From: Aliiglaciecola sp. LCG003
GTDB lineage: Bacteria; Pseudomonadota; Gammaproteobacteria; Enterobacterales; Alteromonadaceae
Assembly (NCBI RefSeq): GCF_030316135.1
Contig: NZ_CP128185.1
Location: 2,852,001-2,916,000, forward strand
DNA: 64,000 nt
Direction of reading: 5' to 3'
The notes beneath the pieces were generated by a model. The model saw only the letters and a program-made list of their open reading frames with translations. It searched no databases and was not told the DNA's origin. Shown one piece after another: positions 1 through 9,136 of this stretch (its first letter is position 1; each line of letters opens with the position of its first letter). A program made the translations under genes and the position numbers.

Positions 1-901
1 CAATTAATAAATTCAACCTGTCGGTACTGCTGTTAAGTAAGGACAAAACTTCTTTTTGTTGATCGTTTAGCGGCCCCACTACACATTCAGTTAATAGTGA
101 ACAGCCTTCTTTAATGCTTGCCAACGGGGTCTTAAGTTCATGGGAGGCGTGACGCAATAATGCATGACGTAAATGTTCAAGTTGATTTAACCGGTCAGCC
201 AACCAATGTAGTTTATATTCAACCTCAATCAGCTCTTTAGGGCCGGATTTGGAAATGCCAGGGAGGACTTCCGACTGCTTCGCAATTTCGCCAATGATGC
301 GTTCAATCTTAGCCACCGGTGACAGAATTAACTGACTGGCAAACACGATCAAAAGCAGTGAAAAGGTCGCCAATATACCGGTGGACCATGCTTGGGTTTG
401 TTGCACCGAATTAACGTATTCTTGTTGTTGCTCAATACGTTCGTCCAGCAGTGCATCCACCTGCTGATGGAGCTCAGCTATCGCACGGCGAAACTCCGCA
501 AGTTGCGCGTCGAGTAATAAAGGGTCTTCTATGTTTGGATTAGTTTTGAACCATTGAACCCGATTTTCCACCGATTGGCAGGGAAACTGATCCGGCAGCT
601 CAAAACAGACATTTTGTAATTTTTCCAGTAGCCGTTGGATGTAACTTTCTGTTAATTGCTGCAACTCTGGTTTTTTCAACACATGATACTGACGAATCAA
701 CCTTTCTACATCAATAGCAATATTTTCCATCGCACCGATTTGGCGAGCCATATCCACAGAAAATTGCGCTTCGCTGGCGGCTATTTTGGCCATTTTGGTG
801 AGTGAACTCTGGCTATGCCACAATAATACGGCCAACGGAATCAGGGCGACAAGAAAACTCAACAGTGTAAGTTGGCGTAGAGAGCCAAATTGCATCTTCA
901 T
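1..901 (-). CDS. glrK: GlrK/QseE-like sensor histidine kinase, N-terminal part (gene runs off the window)
   Basis: The start codon at 901 opens a frame of 300 residues that continues past base 1. It has an N-terminal membrane helix (about 10-28), a periplasmic sensor part, a second helix (about 172-193), a HAMP-like linker and the H-box RHASHELKTP with the phospho-accepting His at about 254. The segment after the H-box (VVGPLNDQQKEVLSLL) closely follows E. coli GlrK as I remember it. GlrK phosphorylates GlrR, a sigma54-dependent response regulator of envelope-stress and small-RNA genes. The ATPase domain and any glrR partner lie outside the window. The family call is firm; the exact orthology is inferred from resemblance. 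Confidence 0.85.
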   Translation of the reverse strand, partial: MKMQFGSLRQLTLLSFLVALIPLAVLLWHSQSSLTKMAKIAASEAQFSVDMARQIGAMENIAIDVERLIRQYHVLKKPELQQLTESYIQRLLEKLQNVCFELPDQFPCQSVENRVQWFKTNPNIEDPLLLDAQLAEFRRAIAELHQQVDALLDERIEQQQEYVNSVQQTQAWSTGILATFSLLLIVFASQLILSPVAKIERIIGEIAKQSEVLPGISKSGPKELIEVEYKLHWLADRLNQLEHLRHALLRHASHELKTPLASIKEGCSLLTECVVGPLNDQQKEVLSLLNSSTDRLNLLI

Positions 902-1018
902 ACCTTTTAAGACTACAAGCAAGTTGGCAGTATCCTACGATAATCTACTAATTGGAACTGTTGAACCAGACAAAAAGTACAAATAAAACCGGCAAAACAA
1001 GGCATCCGCTAGTTGGAC

Positions 1019-1282
1019 TTAATGCTCAAGTTCAACTTGAGTTAATAAAGTTGATTGAGACAATTCCTGATGGCTAATCTTGCCATCGCCATCGGTGTCT
1101 ATTTTACCAAAAGATGCTAATAAAGTTGGATTTGCAACGGCTTCTCGAATGCTGATCATGCCATCTTCATCCTGATCCATTTCAGCGATTATATCGGATT
1201 GAGCCATCGCTCGGATGCTAACCACAAATTGAAGTAATCCTACGATTAGTACAAGTAATCCCATTGCCAGTGAACGTTGCAT
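1019..1282 (-). CDS. small secreted or membrane-anchored EF-hand protein
   Basis: An 87-residue protein. The start at 1282 is chosen because AGGAGAG lies about 8 bases upstream; a longer frame to 1393 has no such site. Residues 4-27 form a hydrophobic signal or anchor ending in AMAQ, so export is likely. Two canonical EF-hand loops follow: D36-Q-D38-E-D40 to E47, and D62-T-D64-G-D66 to E73, each with acidic residues at positions 1, 3, 5 and 12. It probably binds Ca2+ outside the cytoplasm as a small calmodulin-like protein. The partner is unknown and the neighbours give no clue. Confidence 0.75.
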   Translation of the reverse strand: MQRSLAMGLLVLIVGLLQFVVSIRAMAQSDIIAEMDQDEDGMISIREAVANPTLLASFGKIDTDGDGKISHQELSQSTLLTQVELEH

Positions 1283-1695
1283 ATTATTCTCTCCTTGAGT
1301 ACTGAATATCATAAAATATAAAAATGGTGGCATCCTTGCCCCGTAGCACGACTTAAAGTGCTCAAAGTACTTAACCTGAAGTTGCAACGCCATCGCAGCT
1401 TATAACAAGAAGTTACGGTAAGTACTCATCATTGTGCAGTCCTTTACATAGCTGTAGGAACCAGTTACAGCTAAATCACAATTACTAACAGGATATATCA
1501 GGAACTATGCCACTTAAATATTTTATATATTTATCAATAGGTTGAGCTTGGCATACAATTTATCAAGCAGAGCACCAATAGTAATATGTACCTTTTTAGC
1601 AACATGGACTGCAGGCACTTGTATTTATCTATTGGGATCAAGGTGTTAGCCTGTATTGAAAAAACAACACCGGCCCTCAATCCCGTGTATTGCGG
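1283..1695. other. 413-bp intergenic stretch, no gene seen
   Basis: No frame with a convincing start and ribosome binding site was found on either strand. The stretch is AT-rich and must hold the EF-hand gene promoter. Near 1640-1670 a GGTGTT and an AACACC face each other over an AT-rich loop, too weak to call a terminator. Confidence 0.4.
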
Positions 1696-2154
1696 TTAAT
1701 TAGCTTGGTTGGCGTCGATGATGGTTAGCTTAGTTTGGATAAATTCACTATGGGGAATATGTAGTAAATCTGAAATTCGGCGTATCAGATGACTTTCATG
1801 TACATCGATATGTCTATCTGCATAAGCTAGCCGCCACAACATGTGCAGTATTTTGCGTTTTTCATCGACATTGCACTGCTGATTAATAACACGAGTATAT
1901 GTTTGAAAATCGACTGCATGCTTAGCTTCATGTTTAGACGCTTCTACCAGCAATTGTACAGCGTCTGGCTGCAACGAAAAGTGCCCTTCGAGCAACGCAT
2001 TAAAGGCCAATTGCTCAGCTTCTTCAAATTTTTCATCTGCCCGCATAATTTCATACAGCAGTACAGCTGTGGCTAATTCAACTGTACTTTGCTGATCGTG
2101 TTGCTGTGATTGTCCAATTTGTTCCTGAAACCATTCACTAATCGCTTTTAACAT
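1696..2154 (-). CDS. TerB-family (TerB/DjlA-like) protein
   Basis: A 152-residue cytoplasmic, all-helical protein. The start at 2154 is preferred to a GTG at 2163 because AGGTG sits at normal spacing upstream of the ATG. Residues 25-140 carry the TerB fold pattern: an acidic first repeat (LLYEIMRADEKFEEAE) and its counterpart (LWRLAYADRHIDVHE), whose conserved acidic residues bind metal in the tellurite-resistance protein TerB. Stand-alone TerB proteins of this size are common in Alteromonadales and their role is undefined. No other ter genes are nearby, so tellurite resistance should not be assumed. Confidence 0.8.
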   Translation of the reverse strand: MLKAISEWFQEQIGQSQQHDQQSTVELATAVLLYEIMRADEKFEEAEQLAFNALLEGHFSLQPDAVQLLVEASKHEAKHAVDFQTYTRVINQQCNVDEKRKILHMLWRLAYADRHIDVHESHLIRRISDLLHIPHSEFIQTKLTIIDANQAN

Positions 2155-2296
2155 GGATAGCACCTATTCGAATTAAAATACTTGTCTACTAGTAATACCG
2201 CTATGCATAGCAGAAGTTCAGTTGGCTCCGTCGGAGCGCGGAAAAAATAGGTTAAAATAGCATTTAGCTTCGCCATTTAGTTATTTTTGAATGACA

Positions 2297-3364
2297 CTAA
2301 ACAATTGAAAGATTTGAATTTTCATCGGCTGAAAACAAAATGATATGTTCTAAATCTAGACGTATTCCAATTTTCTCGCCTACTTGATGATCATGGTGAC
2401 TCAGGGCTAAGCACTGCACTTGACTAAAAGGGGCGTTAGGTAATTGCAACTGGTACATGATATGTGCGCCACGGAATGATTTTGCTATCACTTCTACGCA
2501 TATCGGACTGTTATCATCATGTACTATATCGTCCGGTCTGACTAACACATCCACTATGGTGTCCACCGGAGTATCATCGCCTTGGGTTAATGAAAACGTC
2601 CCCAACTCGGTTTCTAATTGGTGCAAACCTATCACCTTCCCCTTAAGAAACACCCCTTCGCCAATGAAACCTGCAACGAATTTAGTGGCCGGTCGATGAT
2701 ATAAATCATAGGCACTGCCCCACTGGTGCAACTCACCTTGTTGCATAACGCCTATGGCATCGGCTATTGCAAATGCTTCATGTTGGTCGTGGGTAACCAT
2801 AAGCGCTGTCGTATGCTCATGCTTTAAAATATTACGTACTTGCCTCGCCAAATCTTCACGTAAATCAGCATCCAAATTGGCAAAGGGTTCATCCAATAGT
2901 AACAAGTCTGGTTTTGGCGCCATCGCTCTGGCAAGTGCAACCCGTTGCTGTTGGCCTCCGGATAGCTGATGTGGGAACTGTGATCTATGTTGAGTGAGTT
3001 CAACCAATTCTAGTAGTTCTTCAACTCGGGCAATACGCTGTTTAGGAACTAAATGACTCAAACCGAATGCCACGTTTTGCTCAACATTTAGGTGAGGAAA
3101 CAATGCAAAATCTTGAAAAACAACGGCAATTTTACGTTTCTCAGGCGCGACAAAATCACTGTTACTACTCATCAACTTTTGCCTGACGTTGATCTTCCCT
3201 TGCTGAATTTTTTCAAAACCGGCGATTGCTCGTAATATGGTAGTTTTGCCACATCCAGAAGGCCCCAGCAGACAACCTATTTGTCCTTTTTCGAGTGTCA
3301 AAGACACGCTTTTTACCGCTTGGGTTTGCTTGTAAAAGACATCTATATTTTGCAGGCTTAACAT
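2297..3364 (-). CDS. fbpC: ferric iron ABC importer, ATP-binding subunit
   Basis: A 355-residue ABC ATPase: Walker A GPSGCGKT (34-41), Q-loop at about 84, signature LSGGQ (134-138), Walker B LLLLDEP (154-160), switch His at about 192, and a C-terminal TOBE-like regulatory region (about 240-345). It powers Fe3+ uptake from the periplasm with FbpA and FbpB, which lie immediately upstream in the order fbpA-fbpB-fbpC with gaps of only 5 bases. The FbpC/AfuC subclass is chosen from this gene order and from its resemblance to iron/thiamine-type ATPases. Regulation is presumably by Fur from the promoter of fbpA. Confidence 0.92.
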   Translation of the reverse strand: MLSLQNIDVFYKQTQAVKSVSLTLEKGQIGCLLGPSGCGKTTILRAIAGFEKIQQGKINVRQKLMSSNSDFVAPEKRKIAVVFQDFALFPHLNVEQNVAFGLSHLVPKQRIARVEELLELVELTQHRSQFPHQLSGGQQQRVALARAMAPKPDLLLLDEPFANLDADLREDLARQVRNILKHEHTTALMVTHDQHEAFAIADAIGVMQQGELHQWGSAYDLYHRPATKFVAGFIGEGVFLKGKVIGLHQLETELGTFSLTQGDDTPVDTIVDVLVRPDDIVHDDNSPICVEVIAKSFRGAHIMYQLQLPNAPFSQVQCLALSHHDHQVGEKIGIRLDLEHIILFSADENSNLSIV

Positions 3365-3369
3365 GATCT

Positions 3370-5031
3370 CTAATGTTCTCTATTTTTATCTAACGCTCTG
3401 GATAACATAATAACCGGAATTAAGCCGGCAGCGACAATTGCCAGTGCCGGCGCTGCGGCATCCACCAGACGTTCATCTGATGCGTACTGAAATGCACTGA
3501 CAGCCAGGGTATTGTAATTGAATGGACGTAAAATTAGAGTGGCGGGTAATTCCTTAAGTACATCAACAAAGACTAATAACAAGGCGCTGATGATGCTTGC
3601 GCGCATAATGGGTATATGCACCCGAAACAGAACTTTAGGGGAGGAAAGACCCATAGAGCGCGCAGCTTCATCCATACTAGGCGTGATCCTAGCCAATCCA
3701 GAGTCGACATTTTGCAAGGCCACTGAGAGAAACCGAACGGTGTAAGCCAATAATAAAGCAACTAAGGTACCGGAAAGAATTAAACCGACTGAGGTATCAT
3801 AAAAGGTTTCGCTCAGGTAATTAATACCGTGATCTGCCCAACTTAACGGTAACAAGACACCCACCGCAATAACAGTCCCGGGAATAGCGTAACCTAAACT
3901 TACCGTTTGTATTTGAATACTCATAAGGGGATGACGACTTAACCGCTTCCCATAGGCAAAGACTATGGCAAGGCCAACGATCAAAACTGCTGCCACACCC
4001 GCTAAAAAGAATGAGTTCCATAGCAATTGCCAGAAGTCGTCAGAGATATAACCGTTGGAATTGGCTAACGCCCAGATCAACAATTGATAAACCGGAACAA
4101 AAAAACCTAACAGCGGCACCAGCGCACAAAGGAGCAATAGGGTTAGACCCGCGCTGGGGTTCAACTTGATCCGCGGGATAGTATCAGCCACATTGCCCCG
4201 TTGATAATAGCGTACTTTATTCCGTGACCAGCGTTCTAGCAGCAGCAAAACTAACACAAAGGTGCACAGCAGTGCGGCTAATTGTGAGGCGGCAATTTGA
4301 TTACCAAGCCCAAACCAGGTGCGAAAAATTCCGGTAGTAAAGGTACTGACACCAAAATATTGCACAGTGCCATAGTCGGCGAACGCCTCCATCATGGTGA
4401 GCGCTGTGCCTGCTAATAAGGCAGGTCTTGCCATCGGCAGTGCGACTTGAATGAAATAACGCCAAGATGAGATACCCAAACTTAAACTAGCTTCTCGTAG
4501 GCTCTTGGATTGTTCCGCGAATGCGGTACGAGCCAAAATATAAACATAGGGATATAGCACTAATATCAGCATGGCTATAGCGCCTGAAAGCGAGCGGATT
4601 TCGGGAAACCAATACTCACCATAAGACCAACCAAAGTGTTCGCGTAAAGCACTTTGCAATGGCCCGGCAAAATCTAACAACCCCGTGTAAGTGTAAGCGA
4701 TGATATAGGCGGGCATGGCTAGTGGCAGGACCAAAACCCATTGCAGGGTTTTTCGCCCCCAGAATTCAAACCTCACCACGCACCAAGCCAGACTGCCGCC
4801 AAGCAACAGACAACCCAGACCAACGCTAAATGCGAGCAGTAGAGAATTGACTATATAATCAGCTAGAACGGTGTCAGCGAGGTGTTTCCAGATCTCTGGT
4901 TGTGGGTCAACCAGACTGGTAAACACAACTAATACCGGAAGTCCTAACAGCCCACTCACAATGAGTAGGCTGGTGTTGAATCTATCTGGAATTATGTTTT
5001 TAAACCATTTAGATGTGAATTTTTGACCCAA
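3370..5031 (-). CDS. fbpB: ferric iron ABC importer, fused permease
   Basis: A 553-residue inner membrane protein with about twelve hydrophobic segments. Two binding-protein-dependent transport domains lie in tandem, each with an EAA-type loop (EASLSLGISSWRYF at about 180 and EAARSMGLSSPKVLF at about 457) that docks onto the ATPase. This duplicated layout and length are typical of FbpB/SfuB/HitB. The only start I find is TTG at 5031, five bases after the fbpA stop and without a strong ribosome binding site, which suggests translational coupling. Confidence 0.92.
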   Translation of the reverse strand: MGQKFTSKWFKNIIPDRFNTSLLIVSGLLGLPVLVVFTSLVDPQPEIWKHLADTVLADYIVNSLLLAFSVGLGCLLLGGSLAWCVVRFEFWGRKTLQWVLVLPLAMPAYIIAYTYTGLLDFAGPLQSALREHFGWSYGEYWFPEIRSLSGAIAMLILVLYPYVYILARTAFAEQSKSLREASLSLGISSWRYFIQVALPMARPALLAGTALTMMEAFADYGTVQYFGVSTFTTGIFRTWFGLGNQIAASQLAALLCTFVLVLLLLERWSRNKVRYYQRGNVADTIPRIKLNPSAGLTLLLLCALVPLLGFFVPVYQLLIWALANSNGYISDDFWQLLWNSFFLAGVAAVLIVGLAIVFAYGKRLSRHPLMSIQIQTVSLGYAIPGTVIAVGVLLPLSWADHGINYLSETFYDTSVGLILSGTLVALLLAYTVRFLSVALQNVDSGLARITPSMDEAARSMGLSSPKVLFRVHIPIMRASIISALLLVFVDVLKELPATLILRPFNYNTLAVSAFQYASDERLVDAAAPALAIVAAGLIPVIMLSRALDKNREH

Positions 5032-5036
5032 GTAGG

Positions 5037-6053
5037 TTATTTCCAGCCTGCTTTATCCATGACTTTTAATGCTTCAGCGTTAAGCTCACCTACACGTTCT
5101 AGGGGAACGCTTTCGGCTTTAAACTCACCAAAACCTTTTAACGTTTTGCTCCACTGGACGTCTTCGCGTACCGGATATTCAAAATTAGCCTCGGCATACC
5201 AAGCTTGAGACTTCTCATTCAATAAATAGTCTAACAGTTGCTTCGCTTCTTCAGGGTTAGGAGCATTCTTGATCAACGCCGCGCCAGATATATTCACGTG
5301 AGCCCCACGACCTTGTTGATTAGGCCAAATAACCCTAACCTGTTCTGCCACACTTACCTCTGCTGGGTCGCTACTTTTCAACATACCCGCTAGATAATAG
5401 GTATTTGCAATCGCAACACTACATTGACCAGCAACCATGGCTTTAATTTGGTCTCTATCACCACCTTTAGGCGGACGAGCGAAATTCTTAACCAGCCCAG
5501 TCGCATATTTAGACGCTGCCGCCTCTCCCTCTAAATGAATCAAGGCAGCTAACATTGATTGATTGTATATATTACTAGAAGATCGGATACAAATTTGGCC
5601 CTTAAATTCAGGGTTAGTTAAATCTTCATAGCTGCTGAGGCCCTCTAAAGTAGAGTTACTCTTGGCAACCATGATAGGACGAGCACGTTTGGTTAACGCA
5701 AACCAATGGCCTTCTTGGTCTCTTAAAGCAGGCGCAACCTGTTTATCAATGGTTTCAGATGTAAACGCTTGGGTCAGACCTTGCTGTTTTGCTCTAACTA
5801 AGCGACCAGCATCTGTTGTGAGTAGAATATCAGCAGGGCTATATTTACCTTCGCTGTCAATCCGGCTAATCAGCGCATCGGCACTGCCAGTGATCAAATT
5901 CACTTTGATCCCCGTTTCTTGGCTAAAATTGTCCAACACGGGTTTTATCAAGGCTTCTTTACGTGCGGAGTATACGTTAACCTCAGCGCTGTAAGCAGAA
6001 CTGCTAACAAAAGCTGCAATTGCAATAACACAATATCCAAATAACTTTCGCAT
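5037..6053 (-). CDS. fbpA: periplasmic Fe3+-binding protein of an ABC importer
   Basis: A 338-residue protein with a signal peptide (cleavage expected after AYSA, residue about 23) followed by EVNVYSARKE, the usual start of mature FbpA/FutA proteins. The adjacent tyrosines Y219-Y220 (ANTYYLAGM) correspond to the iron-ligating tyrosine pair of this family. It captures Fe3+ in the periplasm and delivers it to FbpB. It is the first gene of the fbpABC operon and has a near-perfect Fur box 45 bases upstream, so iron repression is expected. Confidence 0.93.
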   Translation of the reverse strand: MRKLFGYCVIAIAAFVSSSAYSAEVNVYSARKEALIKPVLDNFSQETGIKVNLITGSADALISRIDSEGKYSPADILLTTDAGRLVRAKQQGLTQAFTSETIDKQVAPALRDQEGHWFALTKRARPIMVAKSNSTLEGLSSYEDLTNPEFKGQICIRSSSNIYNQSMLAALIHLEGEAAASKYATGLVKNFARPPKGGDRDQIKAMVAGQCSVAIANTYYLAGMLKSSDPAEVSVAEQVRVIWPNQQGRGAHVNISGAALIKNAPNPEEAKQLLDYLLNEKSQAWYAEANFEYPVREDVQWSKTLKGFGEFKAESVPLERVGELNAEALKVMDKAGWK

Positions 6054-6097
6054 AATTTCCCATAGGGTTAGTTAAGATAAGGCGATCTTACCGTTAT

Positions 6098-6112
6098 TGA
6101 TAATAATTCTCA
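6098..6112 (-). promoter_or_regulatory. Fur box in front of fbpA
   Basis: On the minus strand the site reads TGAGAATTATTATCA, matching the 7-1-7 Fur consensus TGATAATNATTATCA at all but one position. It lies 45-59 bases upstream of the fbpA start, where a repressor would cover the promoter. Iron-bound Fur should repress fbpABC here. Confidence 0.75.
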
Positions 6113-6139
6113 ATAGCAATTAGAAATTGAACAATCGCT

Positions 6140-6586
6140 CTATTTTGATTCATACATAAAGTAATGGCTCTGGCCCATACCAAGCTTTTCATAGGTTGCT
6201 TGAGCTATAACATTTTCTTTTTCAACATAGAGCCTGTAGCCACACACACCATCGGTTTGTTCAGCCAACTCTTGAACTTTTTGATAAAGCATGGAGTAAA
6301 TCCCTGTGCGACGATTTTCCGGGCGAACGTATACGCTTTGCACCCACCAAAATTGACTGTTGCGCCAATCGCTCCACTCATAGGTGACCATCAGGCTTCC
6401 TGCAATCTCGCCATCTTGTTGTTCTGCAACTAAATAAAAACCTTTATTGCTATCACTCAACATCGCAGAAACGCCGGAAGTTAATATGTCTGTATCCAAG
6501 GCTTTACCTTCGGTCTCTTGTGCCATAGCTTGATTAAAGCCCACTAAGGCTTGTAAGTCGTTTGGTTGGGCTTGTCTTATTATCAC
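6140..6586 (-). CDS. GNAT-family N-acetyltransferase
   Basis: A 148-residue protein starting at GTG 6586 behind GAGAGA. It shows the GNAT fold order: N-terminal substrate region, strands ending in WWVQSVYVRPENRRTGIYSMLY, whose R-R-x-G-I-Y is the acetyl-CoA pyrophosphate loop (about 92-100), then ENVIAQATYEKLGM (about 124-137). The substrate cannot be read from the sequence. It starts 15 bases after the HsbR-like gene ends, so it is probably the last gene of the STAS, phosphatase, acetyltransferase unit. A link between acetylation and that signalling pair would be inference only. Confidence 0.85.
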   Translation of the reverse strand: MIIRQAQPNDLQALVGFNQAMAQETEGKALDTDILTSGVSAMLSDSNKGFYLVAEQQDGEIAGSLMVTYEWSDWRNSQFWWVQSVYVRPENRRTGIYSMLYQKVQELAEQTDGVCGYRLYVEKENVIAQATYEKLGMGQSHYFMYESK

Positions 6587-6601
6587 AATTTGTCTCTCTT
6601 A

Positions 6602-8251
6602 CTAGATTAAAAAGGTGGCGGTAACTTGGCTACCATCGGGACTATATTCCAGATTATCGCAGAGTTCTTTGACTAATGGGATCCCTCGACCATAAGTAAA
6701 ATCATCATTGAAAATATGGGATTGATGAATGTCAAACCCATTCCCTGTATCGCTTACTTTAGCAATCAAGGTTTTACCATTGGGCTGAAATGAAACTGAA
6801 ATAGAAATAGAAATACTGCCATTTTTCAGTTCTGCCAGGCGTTGAAAACGCATTTCATAGAACTCAAAAAATCCATCGGTACTATTTTTTAAGTTTGAAT
6901 CTAGCTCCAATAAGCCATGATCAAGTGAATTGTTGAATAATTCTCCCAAAACAGTACTCAGGTCTGAACGGATCCCGTACATTCCCAATTGAGAGGCAAC
7001 CATAGCCACCAGATCATAAACCGGATCAAACTCTCTTAACTGATCAGGTAATAGCTCAACACTAACATTAAAAGGCAATTGAGTTACCAAATGGTCAGGC
7101 TTTAGCTTATCCAAATTCTGGCAGGTGTAACTGATGAAGGTAATATCATCTAGTTGCTCTGCCTTACCTCGGAAGCTTTCTATCTTGTGAATAATATCCT
7201 CAACCGTCATATCGGGCGTTTCGGACAACCAACCTAACACTACTTTTTCACCTAACATTTGTGAATCAATATTCATCAGTTCGATAACGCCATCCGAATA
7301 GCCTACAAGTCGTTCATCACTTTTGGCCTCATAATATTCGACATTATTCTCGAACTCGTGCTCTTCAAGGATCCCCAACGCCATGTGCTTAGAAGCAAGT
7401 GTTTTAGCTATTTCACCGTCAGCTTTAATCACCCATAAATCAGGCATGCCTCCATTCCAGATGGTAAAATGCTGTCCGGTATTTGATATTTCAACCAATG
7501 CGGCTGCAAAAAACATATCGCCAGGCAACAATGACAGCAAGGTTTTATTTAGCGCAGCTACCATGTCTGACACTGCCATACCTTTGCTCGCCATAGCTTG
7601 AAAGCTTCGAGCAACAGGTAAGGCACCAATAGAAGAGGCCAAACCGTGCCCCGTAAAGTCACCAACTAAAAAGAAAATTCCGCCGGATGGGCTTATTTCA
7701 GCCAGAAACAGGTCACCGTTAAAACGACTGGCTGGCGTCAGTCTGTAATCAAAAAAACAAGCTAATTTTTTGTCCAGCGCTAAGGCATTATTAAAAATAT
7801 GTTCAACAATATCATGTTCTCGTTGCACCCCATTACGAAAGTAATTGAGCTCTTGATTCTGTTCAAAGGCTCGTCGGCTGAGTAACCGAGTACGTTGGTG
7901 AGCACGAATTTTAGCGGTTAAAATAAGCTTATCAAACGGTTTGGCCGCAAAGTCATCACCACCAACCTCTAGACACTTAGCAAGAGCGGTTTGATCATCC
8001 AAGGCTGTAATAAAAATAATTGGCAGATATATTTCGTCAGACATACTTTTCAAGATAGGAGCGACCTGATAACCGTCCATATCTGGCATCATTACATCTA
8101 AAAGTACCAAATCAGGGTCAATCTGAGCCGCGAGTTCAATGGCCTGCTGCCCACTGCCAGCTTCATAGCAGTCAGGAAATCCAGCCTCTTCGAGCATGAA
8201 CCTAAGCAAAGAGCGATTTAATGACTCATCATCAACTATCAAAATCCGCAT
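6602..8251 (-). CDS. response regulator with PP2C phosphatase and anti-sigma-type kinase domains (HsbR/CrsR-like)
   Basis: A 549-residue three-domain protein. Residues 1-120 are a receiver with phospho-accepting D52. A SpoIIE/RsbU-type PP2C phosphatase follows (about 165-385, metal-binding VGDFTGHG and YSDGVIE). The C-terminus is a GHKL serine-kinase-like domain (about 415-549; ELFNNSLDHGL and VSDTGNGFD). The layout matches HsbR of Pseudomonas and CrsR of Shewanella, which switch between dephosphorylating and phosphorylating a STAS partner under control of the receiver. The probable partner is encoded 15 bases upstream. The downstream target (anti-sigma factor or diguanylate cyclase) is not visible here. 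Confidence 0.88.
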   Translation of the reverse strand: MRILIVDDESLNRSLLRFMLEEAGFPDCYEAGSGQQAIELAAQIDPDLVLLDVMMPDMDGYQVAPILKSMSDEIYLPIIFITALDDQTALAKCLEVGGDDFAAKPFDKLILTAKIRAHQRTRLLSRRAFEQNQELNYFRNGVQREHDIVEHIFNNALALDKKLACFFDYRLTPASRFNGDLFLAEISPSGGIFFLVGDFTGHGLASSIGALPVARSFQAMASKGMAVSDMVAALNKTLLSLLPGDMFFAAALVEISNTGQHFTIWNGGMPDLWVIKADGEIAKTLASKHMALGILEEHEFENNVEYYEAKSDERLVGYSDGVIELMNIDSQMLGEKVVLGWLSETPDMTVEDIIHKIESFRGKAEQLDDITFISYTCQNLDKLKPDHLVTQLPFNVSVELLPDQLREFDPVYDLVAMVASQLGMYGIRSDLSTVLGELFNNSLDHGLLELDSNLKNSTDGFFEFYEMRFQRLAELKNGSISISISVSFQPNGKTLIAKVSDTGNGFDIHQSHIFNDDFTYGRGIPLVKELCDNLEYSPDGSQVTATFLI

Positions 8252-8266
8252 GAGACCGTCTACTAT

Positions 8267-8572
8267 TTAACTTAATTGAAATTTTTTATCAAAGCGGGAG
8301 ATTTTTAATATTTTCGAAACTTGGGGACGAGAATTCACAATCCGAAAGGTCTTCACTTGGCTAACCATAGTTTTTTGCATGTTAAGTAACATACCAAGCG
8401 CAGAACTATCCATATATTCGGTCTGTTCTAGGTCGACTATGATTGTATGAATAGTACTAGGTGCTGATGTAAAGGCGATTCTAAATTCTTGTACTTTGCC
8501 GAAATCAAATTTCTCATCCATGTGGATAGTCAACGTTTTTTGGTCTTCCGATAGCTGAGACTCTACGCTCAT
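8267..8572 (-). CDS. STAS-domain anti-sigma factor antagonist (HsbA/CrsA-like)
   Basis: A 101-residue single STAS domain with a GGAG ribosome binding site. The segment TEYMDSSALGMLL carries Ser56/Ser57 at the place where SpoIIAA, RsbV and HsbA are phosphorylated. It is first in the unit and 15 bases ahead of the phosphatase/kinase gene, so it is the obvious substrate. In the unphosphorylated form such proteins sequester an anti-sigma partner (FlgM in the HsbA case). Confidence 0.88.
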   Translation of the reverse strand: MSVESQLSEDQKTLTIHMDEKFDFGKVQEFRIAFTSAPSTIHTIIVDLEQTEYMDSSALGMLLNMQKTMVSQVKTFRIVNSRPQVSKILKISRFDKKFQLS

Positions 8573-8780
8573 TTTTATCTCCTCAATTACTCAAACATGA
8601 ATTTCTTCCCAGATTTGCCTTGAACACAACCGACACAACAATTTTAAACCGTTAATCGAATAAATATAGGTGTTTTAAAATAATAAGTTAAATTAAGTCC
8701 GCTTGTTTGAATAATTGATGTTTATGTCCATCCAATATTTGTCTAAACTGAGCGTTATTCTATTCACAACTTAAAGTATT

Positions 8781-9104
8781 ATGTCTGAAAATAATCTTGT
8801 CTATAGTACCGACGGTGGTCGTATTGAAAGACAAAGCACTACGCCTGTTCAATCACTCTCTAAAGACGGAATTGTCAGGATCCGACGAGAAACCAAGGGT
8901 CGCAAGGGCAAAGGAGTGACCACAATTGAAGGCCTCGGATTATCGCCAGAACCACTCAAAACCCTGTGCACAGAGCTTAAAAAGCACTGTGGGACGGGCG
9001 GAGCGATCAAGCAAGGTATTATCGAAATTCAAGGGGATAATCGAGATAAAATCAAATCGATTCTCGAAAAAAAAGGCATGACCGTAAAACTTGTCGGTGG
9101 CTAG
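8781..9104 (+). CDS. yciH: SUI1/YciH-family translation initiation factor
   Basis: A 107-residue protein with a disordered N-terminus (about 1-30) and a full SUI1/eIF1-like domain: the basic RRETKGRKGKGVTTIEGL, then CGTGGAIKQGIIEIQGD and the C-terminal helix. Bacterial YciH resembles eIF1 and has been proposed to proof-read start codon selection. It faces the STAS unit divergently and sits 32 bases ahead of a double-receiver regulator, with which it may be cotranscribed. Confidence 0.93.
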   Translation: MSENNLVYSTDGGRIERQSTTPVQSLSKDGIVRIRRETKGRKGKGVTTIEGLGLSPEPLKTLCTELKKHCGTGGAIKQGIIEIQGDNRDKIKSILEKKGMTVKLVGG

Positions 9105-9136
9105 CCAATCCTCTCGTCAAATAACAGGAATCCATT

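Noticed and set aside
1696-2154. Tellurite resistance locus
   Set aside because: Only a stand-alone TerB domain is present. No terC, terD, terZ or other partner lies nearby.
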